DNA of 31,548 bases from a virus: the IMG/VR virus record IMGVR_UViG_3300020195_000116, positions 1 to 31,548 of that record; one strand, written 5' to 3'. The position numbers and the translations under genes are program-made. Below are positions 30,503 through 31,548 of this stretch, one piece after another; the first letter of the stretch is position 1; every line of letters begins with the position of its first letter. The notes beneath the pieces are model-generated. The model was not told the origin of the DNA. It searched no databases and saw nothing but the letters and a program-made list of their open reading frames with translations.

Positions 30503-31548
30503 TTAGTAGGCCTCCATGCCACATGCCGCAAACTCCTCCTGAGCACGTTCTCGCTGATCTCGTTCTTCACCACTCAACTCATCATCAGGGATGTCCATGT
30601 CGAGGGCCCTTATCGGTCTCGCTTTGGCAGACGTCCCGAAAATCTTCTGACCTAGCTCTGCGTCGGCCCTGGCCTCACTGTCCACTTCGCCCTCGCTTTT
30701 TAAATCTGGGAGGACGTCTTGGGAAAGTGCGAAGGCCATGAGGTTTTTCTTCAACGCTTCGTAGGTGAAGCCGGAGCCGTTTGCTGAGGGGTTGTAGCTC
30801 TCAATCGGTCTTTTCCGTATGATAAAAGTGAGGTCTTCCCCCATCACTTGCTCCATATGGCGGTTGTCGACCTTCCGGTGCTTCTTAAAGTAGCCCTCCA
30901 TTTGGAGGAAGACTTCTTTTGCCCAGACGGTCTTTTGTGCTTTGGCCTCTTCCCGCTCAACTTGGATGGCCCAGTCAGCTCTCATCATTGAGATGAGCTT
31001 CTCAATGTCGCGAATATTCTTTAGCGCCTTTAAATGCTCAATCTTTTTCTTCATAAAGGGTCGATCGAACCCTGCAACAAGCCTTTCTTGCTCAGGTAGG
31101 GAGAATCTCGTTAGCCATTGGACTGCTCCAACAGAGTACCCGTCTTCTCTAAAGTTTTCTAAAACAGGAAAAGCAGCAGTCTTCGGAAGTTTCTCAACAA
31201 CCGTTATTGAGGCTAAGGTAGTATTGCTGCTGTTGGTGTTTTGGATTTTGGTTTTGGGAGTAGTAGTATTAATAGGGGTTAAATTTGGACCCTCTAGATT
31301 TGTCTGGAGATCCGAAAAGGGTCCCTCAAGGTTCGGGTGGGGGGTCAAATTTGGACCCTCTAGATTTTCGGAGGCATCAACGATCCCCATTTTTGACATC
31401 AAGTAATCGTCTTCTCTGAAATTTTCTAAAACAGGAAAAGCAGCAGTCTTCGGAAGTTTCTCAACAACCGTTATTGAGGCTAAGGTAGTATTGCTGCTGT
31501 TGGTGTTTTGGATTTTGGTTTTGGGAGTAGTAGTATTAATAGGGGTTA
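30503..31548 (-). CDS. Replication initiator protein, linker and C-terminal half (continues past the window end)
   Basis: The frame is open from 31548 down to TAA at 30503-30505; there is no stop before the window end, so ATG/TTG at 31402-31397 is probably internal. With the N-terminal half (570-1) it would make about 509 residues if the molecule is circular. The linker carries the N-L-E-G-P repeats. The C-terminal part (L-E-N-F-R-E-D-G-Y, W-L-T-R-F-S-L-P-E-Q-E-R-L-V-A-G-F) is helical and charged, with an acidic end (D-I-P-D-D-E-L-S-G-E-E-R-D) that could contact a helicase or helicase loader, as lambda O's C-terminal domain contacts P. This partner is inference. Confidence 0.75.
   Translation of the reverse strand, partial: TPINTTTPKTKIQNTNSSNTTLASITVVEKLPKTAAFPVLENFREDDYLMSKMGIVDASENLEGPNLTPHPNLEGPFSDLQTNLEGPNLTPINTTTPKTKIQNTNSSNTTLASITVVEKLPKTAAFPVLENFREDGYSVGAVQWLTRFSLPEQERLVAGFDRPFMKKKIEHLKALKNIRDIEKLISMMRADWAIQVEREEAKAQKTVWAKEVFLQMEGYFKKHRKVDNRHMEQVMGEDLTFIIRKRPIESYNPSANGSGFTYEALKKNLMAFALSQDVLPDLKSEGEVDSEARADAELGQKIFGTSAKARPIRALDMDIPDDELSGEERDQRERAQEEFAACGMEAY
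31143..31462. repeat. 267-bp in-frame tandem duplication in the initiator gene
   Basis: Bases 31196-31407 match 1-212 with two substitutions (31323 C vs 128 A; 31395 G vs 200 A), and the block 31141-31195 reappears as 31408-31462 with two substitutions. The period is 267 bp, or 89 codons. The 8-mer TCTTCTCT occurs at 31143-31150, 31410-31417 and 221-228, marking the recombination edges. The substitutions argue for a real, aged duplication rather than an assembly stutter. Confidence 0.8.
31285..31367. repeat. Iteron-like repeats inside the initiator gene (second copy)
   Basis: TTGGACCCTCTAGATTT recurs at 31285-31301 and 31351-31367, with the degenerate copy between at 31319-31333 (GGGTCCCTCAAGGTT). 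This is the same 33-bp-spaced set as at 90-172, carried along by the 267-bp duplication, so a circular genome would contain six such sites in the gene. Confidence 0.6.
31463..31548. repeat. Terminal direct repeat, identical to bases 1-86
   Basis: The last 86 bases equal the first 86 exactly. The simplest reading is the overlap left when an assembler closes a circular or circularly permuted molecule, supported by the initiator frame continuing across the join. A true short terminal redundancy is possible. The overlap lies inside the 267-bp repeat, so the assembler may have broken here because of that repeat. Confidence 0.75.

Noticed and set aside
1-31548. tRNA genes or insertion sequences
   Set aside because: No cloverleaf-like segment in the gaps and no transposase motif or terminal inverted repeats were found by eye; a tRNA-scan would settle it.

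Overview
The window looks like one almost complete genome of a small tailed phage (siphovirus type), assembled as a circular or circularly permuted molecule. The last 86 bases (31463-31548) are identical to the first 86, and a single minus-strand gene, the replication initiator, runs across that junction. The unique length would be about 31,462 bp. A lipoprotein with a lipobox and an amidase-based lysis cassette point to a Gram-negative host; the sequence does not let me name the host. The phage has a long tape measure, a tail tube and a chaperone frameshift but no sheath or baseplate wedge genes, so a long non-contractile tail is expected. There is no integrase, DNA polymerase, helicase or tRNA gene.

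Layout. (1) 1-570 minus: N-terminal half of the replication initiator; its C-terminal half lies at 30503-31548. (2) 571-769: divergent control region with an inverted repeat. (3) 770-2841 plus: Cro/CI-like repressor, ERF-type annealing protein, small unknowns and a VRR-NUC nuclease. (4) 2888-9712 plus: packaging and head genes, namely small and large terminase, portal, two related virion-morphogenesis proteins, scaffold and major capsid protein, ending at a strong terminator. (5) 9789-14467: surface or decoration proteins with repeated beta domains, plus a papain-like (YiiX/C92-type) hydrolase among them. (6) 14464-25779: tail genes, namely terminator, tube, chaperone pair with a probable -1 frameshift, tape measure, distal tail, hub and fibre. 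(7) 25781-28595: lysis and accessory genes, namely holin-like protein, membrane protein, amidase, lipoprotein and a metalloprotease-like protein with a HExxHxxGxxH motif. (8) 28682-29794 minus: SSB, a ribbon-helix-helix-like protein and an unknown, from a clear sigma70-type promoter. (9) 29884-30302 plus: two small proteins, then a 34-bp tandem repeat array that separates them from the convergent initiator gene.

The most interesting feature is the replication region. The initiator gene carries 33-bp-spaced iteron-like repeats in its linker, as in the lambda O gene/ori arrangement. That linker is duplicated in frame as a 267-bp tandem repeat. The separate 34-bp array about 0.9 kb downstream shares the same core, TTGGACCnTCTA, in the same orientation as the initiator gene's opposite strand. 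This suggests a two-part origin recognised by the initiator.

All functional calls come from reading the protein sequences; no database search was run.
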